From Chloroflexota bacterium (GTDB lineage Bacteria; Chloroflexota; Anaerolineae; Anaerolineales; UBA4823), in the NCBI GenBank assembly GCA_012516075.1, contig JAAYXE010000048.1, forward strand, positions 1 through 64,000: DNA of 64,000 nt, written 5' to 3'. The notes under the pieces are model-generated. The model saw only the letters and a program-made list of their open reading frames with translations. It did not search any database and had not been told where the DNA came from. The position numbers and the translations under genes are program-made. How positions within the stretch are numbered: the stretch's first letter is position 1; every line of letters begins with the position of its first letter. Of this stretch, positions 17,861 through 24,866 are shown one piece after another.

Positions 17861-18238
17861 TCAGCGCTCGCAGCGGTAGGCAGCCCAGGCAATATCGTTT
17901 TCCCACAGTCTGACCGTAAAAACGTGCACATTCTCTGCCCGGATGCGTTCCATAAGCGCCAGGCAGAGAATGCGTGCAAAATGCTCGATGCTGGGATTCA
18001 GCCCCTGAAATTCAGCCAGATCGTTGAGAGTCTGATCGCGGTAGCGGGCGACCAGGGCATCCAGGTGGTTTTCGACATCGACGATATCTACCAGATAGCC
18101 GTGCTGGTCGAGATCATCTCCCTGGAGCTCAAGCTGCACCTGATAGTGGTGCGAATGTTTCTGGTTCTCCGGTCCCCAATCTCCGCCGATCAGGTAATGC
18201 TGGGCGACGAAATCTCTTTTAACTGCGACGGTATACAC
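17861..18238 (-). CDS. PTPS-family protein (6-pyruvoyltetrahydropterin synthase / QueD-like), Glu variant
   Basis: The chosen start is GTG 18238, preceded by AGGAGA; a longer frame would run into the upstream gene. The product has 125 residues. The zinc ligands His14, His28 and His30 (KHSHHY) and the NPSIEHFA segment (81-88) identify the family. In QueD and PTPS the catalytic Cys lies four residues before the HxH pair; here that position is Glu24 (PENQKH). Glu at this site is the mark of PTPS-III, which forms 6-hydroxymethyl-dihydropterin and can bypass FolB. Function is therefore more likely PTPS-III-like than queuosine synthesis. It is the last gene of a co-oriented cluster with ribA and a RibD-type reductase. 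Confidence 0.82.
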   Translation of the reverse strand: MYTVAVKRDFVAQHYLIGGDWGPENQKHSHHYQVQLELQGDDLDQHGYLVDIVDVENHLDALVARYRDQTLNDLAEFQGLNPSIEHFARILCLALMERIRAENVHVFTVRLWENDIAWAAYRCER

Positions 18239-18257
18239 TGCTTCTCCTGTGCTCCTT

Positions 18258-19127
18258 TTACCGTTCTGGGCTGTCCGGGTAATCGTTTTTCCGCACAGCA
18301 ATGCGGCGGTACGCTGCCATGCCGAGCGCATATGCACCGTAGGCGATCAGGCCCACGCCAACCGCAGCCAGCACCCAGGGGCCGTAAGGCTGGGCTGCCA
18401 GGGCTTTCAGGGAATCTCCCAGGTCGCCGGCCTGCTGTGAGTTATAAGTCCAGGCGGCCTGAAAAAGGAAAATGCCGGTCACTGCGAAAACCAGGCTGCG
18501 GCCAACATTGCCGGCCCGGCCGAAGTGGGTAATCCACCGCTGCTCTTCCGCACTCATTTCCCACAGTTTGCAGTCTTCCACGAAGTCGGCTCTGAACGTC
18601 TGCACCAGGATGATCAGGCTGATCGCGGCGAGTGCAATGCCGGCTGTACCGGTTAACCAGCGGCCGGCAGGGAACGTGATCAGGCTCGCCACCAGCAGTT
18701 TGGTCCCCTGTTCGCTGCTGCCCACCTGCCCGGCCAGAATGTTCAATGCTGTCCACGCCAGGCTGGCGTAGACGATTCCTTCCAGCAGGAAAAGGCCGCG
18801 CTTCAGCAGACCGCCGGCATGAGCGCCAGTGTTTTCGGAATCGACCAGCGCACGCACAAACTGCCATAGCACGTAGCCGGCCAGGCCCAGCACGATGATC
18901 AGCAGCAGGATTTTCCCAGGGGGTTCCGAGCCGATTTTTAGCAGCGCCTCTTCCTGATCGACTTCGGCGCTGCGTACACCGAAGGAGGCCTGCAGGGCCA
19001 GCAGCCCGGTCGTGGCGAAGACGATCCCTTTGGCTACAAAGCCCAGGCGCGCCAGACGGACGACCCATGGTCTGGCTTCCTGGACCAGTGCTTCGGACTG
19101 CTCTTTTACTTCTTCGACGGTTGTCAT
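18258..19127 (-). CDS. DUF1206 membrane protein
   Basis: 289 residues with six predicted transmembrane helices arranged as three two-helix repeats. Each repeat starts with a similar segment (LARLGFVAKGIVFATTG; LLKRGLFLLEGIVYASLAW; FGRAGNVGRSLVFAVTG). This matches DUF1206, a family of unknown function. It lies 19 bases upstream of the PTPS-family gene on the same strand, so they are likely co-transcribed. No catalytic residues can be suggested. Confidence 0.83.
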   Translation of the reverse strand: MTTVEEVKEQSEALVQEARPWVVRLARLGFVAKGIVFATTGLLALQASFGVRSAEVDQEEALLKIGSEPPGKILLLIIVLGLAGYVLWQFVRALVDSENTGAHAGGLLKRGLFLLEGIVYASLAWTALNILAGQVGSSEQGTKLLVASLITFPAGRWLTGTAGIALAAISLIILVQTFRADFVEDCKLWEMSAEEQRWITHFGRAGNVGRSLVFAVTGIFLFQAAWTYNSQQAGDLGDSLKALAAQPYGPWVLAAVGVGLIAYGAYALGMAAYRRIAVRKNDYPDSPER

Positions 19128-19298
19128 CGAAGGATATACCTGACTGCTTTCTGGGGCATTTGGTTTCGCTGACGATTGAAAGTCGATTTCCCCCGGCTCA
19201 TTTATAACATAAAACTGTTTACCGTACTCCGCGGTCGCACAGCCGGTATGCTCGCTGCCGGAGTATATGCGAACGGGGATTTGCTGAGAAGTATGCGT

Positions 19299-20315
19299 TT
19301 ACGTGTAAGTAAGCAGGATCTGGATGGTTTCCCCGGGGCTGGTATCCAGCGTGTGGTAGGCTTCCTGGGCTTCGCGATAGGGGAAGCGGTGCGTGATCCA
19401 GCGAGACGGCCGCACGGCAGCCAGCATTTCCCAGGCGACTTCGAAGCGGCGGGTGTGGGTCCAGCGCCCGCTGCGCTCTGGCGACAGAGTGCTCACCTGG
19501 CTGCTAATCAGATGGATGCGGCTGCGGTGAAACCGTCCTCCCAGATCCAGGCTGGCGCGTTTTTCCCCGTACCAGGAGCCGATCACCAGCCGGCCTGCGA
19601 ATCCACACAGCGCCAGGGCCTGGTTCAACACGTCAGGCGTCCCCGAGAGTTCATAGACCAGATCGGCCAGATCCGTCCCCAGGATCTCCTTTACCTGTTC
19701 CAGAACCTGAGGTGCAAGCGGGTCAAAGCTGTGGTGTGCGCCGGCCTGCAGAGAGGCCTGACGGCGCATTTCGACCGGTTCCAGAGTGACCAGACACTGC
19801 AGCGGAAAGAGCGCCAGCAGCGCAGTGGTCAGCAGGCCAACGATCCCCTGCCCGAAGACGACCACCCGCTCTCCGATCACCGGCGCGCCATCGAGCAGGA
19901 AGTTGACGGCAGTTTCCATGTTGGGAAGAAAGACGGCGTCTTCGAGGGCGAGCTGCTCCGGAATGGGCAGCAGGCTGTCGACTGCGGCCAGAAAATGACT
20001 GGCGTGCGGCTGGAAAGCAAACACCTTCTGCCCTTCCCATGCCGGGTCCACATCTTCACCGCAGCGGATTACCTGACCAACGGCTGCATACCCGTATGAG
20101 AACGGGTAGGTGAATTTACCGCTCAGAGCAGGCAGTTTTGCGTCGATTTCCAGGTCACGGGGGAACTGGCCGCGGTAGATCAAAGCCTCCGTTCCGGGAC
20201 TGATGGCGGATAGTACAGTTTTCACCAGCACCTGACCGGGCTCAGGCTCGGGTAATTCTTCTTCGCACAGGCTAACCTGGTGTGGGGCGGTGAAATATAG
20301 AACGCTGCGCTTCAT
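19299..20315 (-). CDS. MDR-superfamily (zinc-type alcohol dehydrogenase-like) oxidoreductase
   Basis: 338 residues. An N-terminal GroES-like domain (to about 140) is followed by a Rossmann NAD(P)-binding domain with VVVFGQGIVGLL (about 149-160). The usual catalytic-zinc ligands are not clear: the typical Cys and GHE motif are replaced around LSAISPGTEALIYRG and YGYAAVGQV. The enzyme may therefore not bind zinc. It is six bases downstream of the RibD-type reductase, so it is probably in the same operon. The substrate is unknown. Confidence 0.83.
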   Translation of the reverse strand: MKRSVLYFTAPHQVSLCEEELPEPEPGQVLVKTVLSAISPGTEALIYRGQFPRDLEIDAKLPALSGKFTYPFSYGYAAVGQVIRCGEDVDPAWEGQKVFAFQPHASHFLAAVDSLLPIPEQLALEDAVFLPNMETAVNFLLDGAPVIGERVVVFGQGIVGLLTTALLALFPLQCLVTLEPVEMRRQASLQAGAHHSFDPLAPQVLEQVKEILGTDLADLVYELSGTPDVLNQALALCGFAGRLVIGSWYGEKRASLDLGGRFHRSRIHLISSQVSTLSPERSGRWTHTRRFEVAWEMLAAVRPSRWITHRFPYREAQEAYHTLDTSPGETIQILLTYT

Positions 20316-20321
20316 GCCATC

Positions 20322-21032
20322 TTATCCTTCTTCCGCGCAGATTTTTCCCCACAAAATGATATCTTCATCCATGCGGGTTATCCCAACATCTTCCAGGCGC
20401 AGCGGGGTGGGGAGCAGCGTTTCCTCTACGGCATTCAGCCCGCCGATAAAAAGCGGCGCAACCGTCAGAATCACCTGGTCTACCAGATGTGCTTGCAAAA
20501 AGCTGGTGATCACGCGCGCGCCACCTTCCACCATCAGGCTGCTGATTCCGGCCTGACCAAGGGCGGTCAGGAGCGCAGCCAGGGACAGCCGGCCAGAGGA
20601 GTCGCGGGGAATTTCCCAGATTTCGGCGCCGGCTGCCTGCAGCCGGCTGCGCTGCGCGGGACTGACCGGAGGGGCGGCCGCCAGGATTGGTGCCTGGCGG
20701 CCGCTCTGAAAGAGCCGCGCTTCAAGTGGGCATCGCAGATGGCTGTCCAGGATCACTGGCCTTGGGCTCTCACCCTCCGCCAGGCGTACGTTCAGGCGCG
20801 GGTTATCTGCCAGCACGGTGCCGATCCCAACCAGGAGCGCCTGGTGGGCGGCTCGCAGGCGGTGGGTCAGCGCCAGAGATGCCGGCCCGCTGATCGCCAG
20901 GGGCTCGCCCCGACGGGTGCTGATGCTGCCGTCCAGGCTTTGTGCATAGGACAGGGTGACCAGCGGTCTCCCGTATTTACGCCGGTGGGCCTCAGCTTCC
21001 GCCAGCCAGGAAGCGATGGGTACCATTTCCAT
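20322..21032 (-). CDS. Stand-alone RibD C-terminal-type pyrimidine reductase
   Basis: 236 residues with the RibD_C / dihydrofolate-reductase-like fold: RPLVTLSYAQSLDGSIS at the N-terminus, GIGTVLADNPRLNVR for NADPH and substrate binding, and LMVEGGARVITSFL near residues 175-188. The deaminase domain that precedes this one in bacterial RibD is missing. Stand-alone reductases of this kind (archaeal ArfC, fungal Rib7) reduce the GTP cyclohydrolase product before deamination. Its start overlaps the ribA 3' end by 41 bases. Confidence 0.85.
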   Translation of the reverse strand: MEMVPIASWLAEAEAHRRKYGRPLVTLSYAQSLDGSISTRRGEPLAISGPASLALTHRLRAAHQALLVGIGTVLADNPRLNVRLAEGESPRPVILDSHLRCPLEARLFQSGRQAPILAAAPPVSPAQRSRLQAAGAEIWEIPRDSSGRLSLAALLTALGQAGISSLMVEGGARVITSFLQAHLVDQVILTVAPLFIGGLNAVEETLLPTPLRLEDVGITRMDEDIILWGKICAEEG

Positions 21033-21663
21033 GGTGGCGGCGCTCTATGCTGCCGGTGAGTCCGGTAAGTTCCAGCAGATGGTGCATGCGCTGCTTTTTA
21101 GTAGACAGGTAAGCCAGGTTCTCCTCGTTGACGGTTGAGCGCATGGGGACTCGTTCGGTAACCGGAATCCCCAGTGCCTTCAGCCGTTCGATTTTGTCCG
21201 GGTTATTGGTCAGCAGGCGCACGGAGAGCACCTGCAGGTCTTCGAGAATCCGTGCCGCCAGCGTGTAATCACGTTCATCCGCCTGGTGGCCAAGTAAGAT
21301 ATTGGCCTCTACGGTGTCATATCCCTGGTCCTGTAAATTGTAAGCGCGCAGTTTGTCGAGCAGTCCAATCCCCCGACCTTCCTGGCGTAGATAGACGACC
21401 ACCCCGCGACCGGCTTCCGCAATTTGCTGCATGGCACGGTGGAGCTGTTCGCCGCAGTCACAGCGCTGGGAACTCAGAACGTCGCCGGTGAAGCACTCAG
21501 AATGAACGCGCACCAGAACGTCCCGGCAGTTTTCAACCTCTCCGTACGTGAACGCCAGATGCTCTTTATCGTCGTGGTTGTTGTGGTACAGGATGAGTTG
21601 AAATTCTCCCACAGCAGTGGGAATCCGCGCTGAAACCATGCGGGTAACCTGTAAAGATGTCAT
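20992..21663 (-). CDS. ribA: GTP cyclohydrolase II
   Basis: Converts GTP to 2,5-diamino-6-ribosylamino-4(3H)-pyrimidinone 5'-phosphate plus formate and pyrophosphate. 223 residues, stand-alone without the RibB domain. The zinc ligands are Cys57, Cys68 and Cys70 (CFTGDVLSSQRCDC). The YLRQEGRGIGL loop and LLTNNPDKI are intact. Tyr108, in KLRAYNLQDQG, matches the E. coli tyrosine that separates classical enzymes from the formyl-retaining variants, so the normal reaction is expected. GGGGGAAGGA precedes the ATG. No FMN riboswitch was seen upstream. Confidence 0.93.
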   Translation of the reverse strand: MTSLQVTRMVSARIPTAVGEFQLILYHNNHDDKEHLAFTYGEVENCRDVLVRVHSECFTGDVLSSQRCDCGEQLHRAMQQIAEAGRGVVVYLRQEGRGIGLLDKLRAYNLQDQGYDTVEANILLGHQADERDYTLAARILEDLQVLSVRLLTNNPDKIERLKALGIPVTERVPMRSTVNEENLAYLSTKKQRMHHLLELTGLTGSIERRHHGNGTHRFLAGGS

Positions 21664-21696
21664 GAATTGTATATCCTTCCCCCTTTCGCAGTACTG

Positions 21697-21722
21697 CCGC
21701 CGCAGGGTGATTCAAGCGGCGG
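21697..21722 (-). other. 7-bp stem-loop upstream of ribA
   Basis: CCGCCGC and GCGGCGG pair across a 12-nt loop in the 68-base gap between the small membrane gene and ribA. It could attenuate read-through into ribA or separate the two halves of the cluster. Confidence 0.35.
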
Positions 21723-21731
21723 ATGTGGTGT

Positions 21732-22088
21732 TTAGCGCCGGTCTGACAGCAGAAGAGCAATCAGAACGACTTCGATCCCCTTCGTGATGTAGCCGAGCGC
21801 CCCTTCTGGCCAGCTCTTATCGCCGATGGCCACCCAGGCCAGAATGGTGATTAGAGTGTAACCGATAAATGCCCAGCGCACCAGTGAACGGTTCTGTTGA
21901 AAAAACGGAATTGGGAGAAAATAGGCTGCCAGCAGCGCCAGATACCCCAGCCCATTCAGGATGAAGAGCGGATCGGGGAAGAGCAGGCTGATATGAATGG
22001 CAGCCGTGATTAATCCCAGGATGCCGATACCGATTCGCAATAAACCAATCCGTTCTCCGGTGGTGCTTTTTGCCTGTGCCGTTTTCAT
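21732..22088 (-). CDS. Small four-helix membrane protein, unknown function
   Basis: 118 residues with four hydrophobic helices (about 16-32, 41-58, 68-86, 95-114). No motif was recognised. The start has AGGAGGATATTGAG upstream (minus strand), a strong ribosome binding site. It sits 23 bases after the flippase-like gene and before ribA in a co-oriented run. Only membrane topology can be stated. Confidence 0.65.
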   Translation of the reverse strand: MKTAQAKSTTGERIGLLRIGIGILGLITAAIHISLLFPDPLFILNGLGYLALLAAYFLPIPFFQQNRSLVRWAFIGYTLITILAWVAIGDKSWPEGALGYITKGIEVVLIALLLSDRR

Positions 22089-22111
22089 CTCAATATCCTC
22101 CTTATCAAAAA

Positions 22112-23137
22112 TTATGGATCCGTCGTTCGAATGGGCACCGGTTCAGCTGCGCCGGATCGCGAAAGCATCCCGGCCCACCATAACCCAAAAACGCCCGTGG
22201 CCACGTCGCGGATACGGATCAGCAGGCTGGCGCTCACACCTGCAGCCGATTCGGAGCCTAAAAGCTGCAGGATGAAAATCTGTCCCGCCTCCAGAGCTAC
22301 CAGCCCACCTGGAGCGGGCGTGAGAAAAGCCAGACGCGCGGCCGTGAGGACGATCACCGCCTGCGACAGGCTGAGATCGACGCCCAGAAAGGACAGCATC
22401 AGCCAGTATTCGAGCAGCATCAACGTCCATGTCAGAGCGGACAGCAGCAGCATCCAGAGGATGAGCAGAGGATTCTGGCGAAACAGGAAGGTTGTCTGTT
22501 TTTCCGCGGCGGAGATTACCGGCAGCAGCCGCCTGGCCGGCGGCGTCTTCTGTATCCGCGCGGGCAGACGCTGAATTAGAAATGAGATTGGGTGGAAGCC
22601 CCCGAGAAGCGCCAGAAAATACAGCAGCGGCAGCGCCAGCAGCACAGCGATCGCCAGCACGGTCTGTGAGTGTGCCAGCCAGTGGGCGAGCCCGCCGTTC
22701 AGGATCAGGACAAAACCGGCGCACAGGAAGGTGAAGCTGGCAGCCAGTTCGATGACTTTATCCAGGCTGACCGAAGCCAGGGCAGCAGCGCCCGGAAGAT
22801 GGTGCCTGCGCCGCAGCATGTATACCTGCAGAGGTTCGCCTCCGAACTGGCCCCCAGGGGTAAAGTAGCTGATGCCAAAGGAGGCCAGCCGGTATCCCAG
22901 CAGAGAGAGATACGAAACTTGATAACCCATCGCCCGTAAAATCAACCACCAGCGGCTGCTGAGCAGGAACAGGATCACTGTGTTTAAGGCGCCCAGGATC
23001 GCAAGCTGGTAGAGCCGAAGTGCCGCCAGCGTGTCCAGAACGGAATACAGCGGAATACTGCGCAGCGCCCAGAAGAGCAGGAGCAGCAGTAAAGGCCAGA
23101 GGATGAAATACCAGCGGCGAAGGGGGATGGATCTCAT
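22112..23137 (-). CDS. Flippase-like / lysylphosphatidylglycerol synthase TM-domain protein
   Basis: The start is ATG 23137, overlapping the upstream CDP-alcohol transferase stop as ATGA; a longer frame exists but lies inside that gene. 341 residues with about eight transmembrane helices. The RLASFGISYFTPGGQFGGEP segment and the following LDKVIEL match the UPF0104 / AglD-like family. Members include the membrane half of MprF and proteins thought to move or modify lipid-linked substrates. Coupling to a CDP-alcohol phosphatidyltransferase supports a role in a phospholipid or lipid-linked intermediate. Confidence 0.82.
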   Translation of the reverse strand: MRSIPLRRWYFILWPLLLLLLFWALRSIPLYSVLDTLAALRLYQLAILGALNTVILFLLSSRWWLILRAMGYQVSYLSLLGYRLASFGISYFTPGGQFGGEPLQVYMLRRRHHLPGAAALASVSLDKVIELAASFTFLCAGFVLILNGGLAHWLAHSQTVLAIAVLLALPLLYFLALLGGFHPISFLIQRLPARIQKTPPARRLLPVISAAEKQTTFLFRQNPLLILWMLLLSALTWTLMLLEYWLMLSFLGVDLSLSQAVIVLTAARLAFLTPAPGGLVALEAGQIFILQLLGSESAAGVSASLLIRIRDVATGVFGLWWAGMLSRSGAAEPVPIRTTDP

Positions 23138-24348
23138 GCAGCACGCTCCACGCGCCTCGCGCGCTTCTCTCCGGCGCGGTGATGGATCCATTCTTCTTCG
23201 GGGGTCCACAAAGAAAGCCGGCCGGTCCCCATAAAGAGCAGCATGGTGAACGCTACGATCAGGATGACCTGAGCGGGGGAGATTCCGGTGATCGCCTGCT
23301 GGGTTCCCACCAGTATCAGCCCCAGAATGGCGGCGATGCGGCCGGCGGCGCCCAGGGCTGCGGACAGCAGGATGATCCCTTCAGCAAGGCTGACAGCCAG
23401 GATCCACAGCATGTCAGAACCACTTCCGACCGAAAACGAGGCAATGCGGTTGAGAAGCTGGGCCAGCATGAGGCCGGCGGCCAGCAGGCGCAGGAAAACT
23501 GGCAGCCAGGAGCGCAGGCCCTGCGGGAGTACGGCTGCCTGCCAGGTTCCCGGAAGCATTCCACTCACCGCCAGCCAGTCGCGTCCAAATCCCGCCAGAA
23601 AGGGCAGAGCGAAAGCCACGGCAGCGATTTGCGTTCCCGGTGGGGCGAAGACCGGCCAGAGAACGGCGGCGATGAAACACATCTGCACACCGGCAAGGCC
23701 GCGCCGGGCCTGGTTGGGCGGCAGATCGAAAACGGGCAGCCCCATGCGCCGGCGCACCCACAGCCCTACGATAAACACATAGCGCGCCAGAGCGACGCTG
23801 GCATACCACCACGGCACCTGTCCGTACTGCACAGCCAGCAGCGCGCCGCTGAGCACGGTTATGCTGTCAAAGTTCAAATCCAGTGATTTTCCGAGCTGCG
23901 TGACATGGTCTGTGATGCGCGCCAGATAACCATCCAGAAAATCAGTGCTGATTGCCAGGGTGAAGAGCACCGCCGGAACCCAGCGCAGCCAGCCGGATGG
24001 CTCGCCAGCGAACAGGAACCCGCTGACGCCGGCAATCAACACGCCGCGCAGCAGGGTGAGCAGGCTGCCGGGGCCGAGGTCCGGTAGAAGCTGCCTGCCA
24101 GCGTCGGTCTCCTTATAGTTATCAGAAAGGCCTTTCCAGAGGATGCGCAGTTCAAAGGACAGTACTGCCGCGCAGATCAGCAGCCAGTGCAGCGGAAATG
24201 CCAGCCCGGAAAGCGTGGACCGGGGCTGTTCTCCGGCAGAGATCAGCAGATACCCTGCAGCCAGAAAGCCCAGCGAAAAAGCCGCAAAAGCCCACCAGCG
24301 TTTGCGCAGGCTGGATAAAGCCGCCCCATTGTCCCATCCTGTACTCAT
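23134..24348 (-). CDS. CDP-alcohol phosphatidyltransferase-family protein with extra membrane domain
   Basis: 404 residues. The complete family motif lies at 136-161, with Asp136, Asp139, Gly140, Ala143, Arg144, Gly153, Asp157 and Asp161 in the expected D-xx-DG-xx-AR-x8-G-xxx-D-xxx-D spacing. It should transfer a phosphoalcohol or phosphatidyl group from a CDP-activated donor at the membrane. It is about twice the usual 200-residue length. The C-terminal ~150 residues add several helices ending in a GRLSLWTPEEEWIHHR tail reminiscent of DoxX-like proteins. It is the first gene of the cluster; a palindrome-rich A/T segment lies just upstream. Confidence 0.85.
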   Translation of the reverse strand: MSTGWDNGAALSSLRKRWWAFAAFSLGFLAAGYLLISAGEQPRSTLSGLAFPLHWLLICAAVLSFELRILWKGLSDNYKETDAGRQLLPDLGPGSLLTLLRGVLIAGVSGFLFAGEPSGWLRWVPAVLFTLAISTDFLDGYLARITDHVTQLGKSLDLNFDSITVLSGALLAVQYGQVPWWYASVALARYVFIVGLWVRRRMGLPVFDLPPNQARRGLAGVQMCFIAAVLWPVFAPPGTQIAAVAFALPFLAGFGRDWLAVSGMLPGTWQAAVLPQGLRSWLPVFLRLLAAGLMLAQLLNRIASFSVGSGSDMLWILAVSLAEGIILLSAALGAAGRIAAILGLILVGTQQAITGISPAQVILIVAFTMLLFMGTGRLSLWTPEEEWIHHRAGEKRARRVERAA

Positions 24349-24366
24349 TGACCCACCTGTATTCCT

Positions 24367-24391
24367 CCGGGTATTTTACCCATTTACGGTA
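24367..24391 (-). promoter_or_regulatory. Palindromic A/T-rich segment before the CDP-alcohol transferase gene
   Basis: Two small adjacent palindromes, GGGTATTTTACCC and TTTACGGTAAA, lie 19-43 bases upstream of the start codon, where a promoter or operator for the eight-gene cluster would be expected. A TAAAAT on the minus strand could be a -10. No matching -35 is convincing. Confidence 0.35.
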
Positions 24392-24477
24392 AATATACGA
24401 ATAATTTAATGGAGTGGATTTTATGCCCGTCTGCGTCCCCCGGTGACGAGCCCAATGACGGTGTCATGTAGAGAAAT

Positions 24478-24510
24478 GCCCCACAGGCGTCAGGACTGTG
24501 GGGCTTTATT
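24478..24510 (+). terminator. Strong Rho-independent-type terminator on the + strand
   Basis: GCCCCACAG and CTGTGGGGC pair perfectly over 9 bp with a 9-nt loop, followed by TTTATT. No + strand gene lies upstream, so the transcript it would end is unknown. Confidence 0.65.
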
Positions 24511-24774
24511 GCAGGGCAGTAACAGTCACAAAAGTTCTCTGGTTGAATTTCCGCACAGCCAGAGAACAAGCCGTTCCTAAGTATAGCACGTCATCGACAA
24601 ACATCGACATGCCTGGGGCCGGCAGCAGTGCGAAGGAGAAAAAAACTGCTGCGGCGGCTATCTGGAGCTGCAAATGATTAACTGCATACAAGCCACCGGG
24701 CTTTACCCGGCAGGAGCAGATTGGTGATCAGCCCAGTGTTGACTGGCGTATAGCAGGCTTTAGCACTGGGAATC
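24511..24774. other. Gene-free, hairpin-rich intergenic stretch
   Basis: No gene is supported here. It holds GTTCTCTGG/CCAGAGAAC at 24534-24567 (9-bp stem, followed by TTTTG on the minus strand), a GCAGCAG-type stem with a T7 loop near 24619-24653, CCGGG/CCCGG near 24693-24708, and CCCAGTG/CACTGGG at about 24733-24770. A 61-residue minus-strand frame exists but overlaps these hairpins and is not believed. It could be a series of terminators or a small RNA. Confidence 0.5.
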
Positions 24775-24827
24775 AAAAAAGCCAGCCTGTTCAATCCATC
24801 CGCGGGTAGAGATGTTAAACAGGCTGG
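24775..24827 (-). terminator. Rho-independent terminator of alr
   Basis: On the minus strand CCAGCCTGTT pairs perfectly with AACAGGCTGG (10 bp) around a 26-nt loop, and is followed by GCTTTTTT. It begins 40 bases past the alr stop codon. Confidence 0.8.
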
Positions 24828-24866
24828 TGATGGTCCCCTGGCAGGTGCTCATGGCAGGGCCGGGGG

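Noticed and set aside
21664-21731. FMN riboswitch ahead of ribA
   Set aside because: The gap is too short and lacks the AGGGA..GGGCAGTG-type conserved segments; only a simple 7-bp stem is present.
24506-24691. Minus-strand 61-residue hydrophobic peptide
   Set aside because: It spans two strong hairpins and lacks a ribosome binding site.
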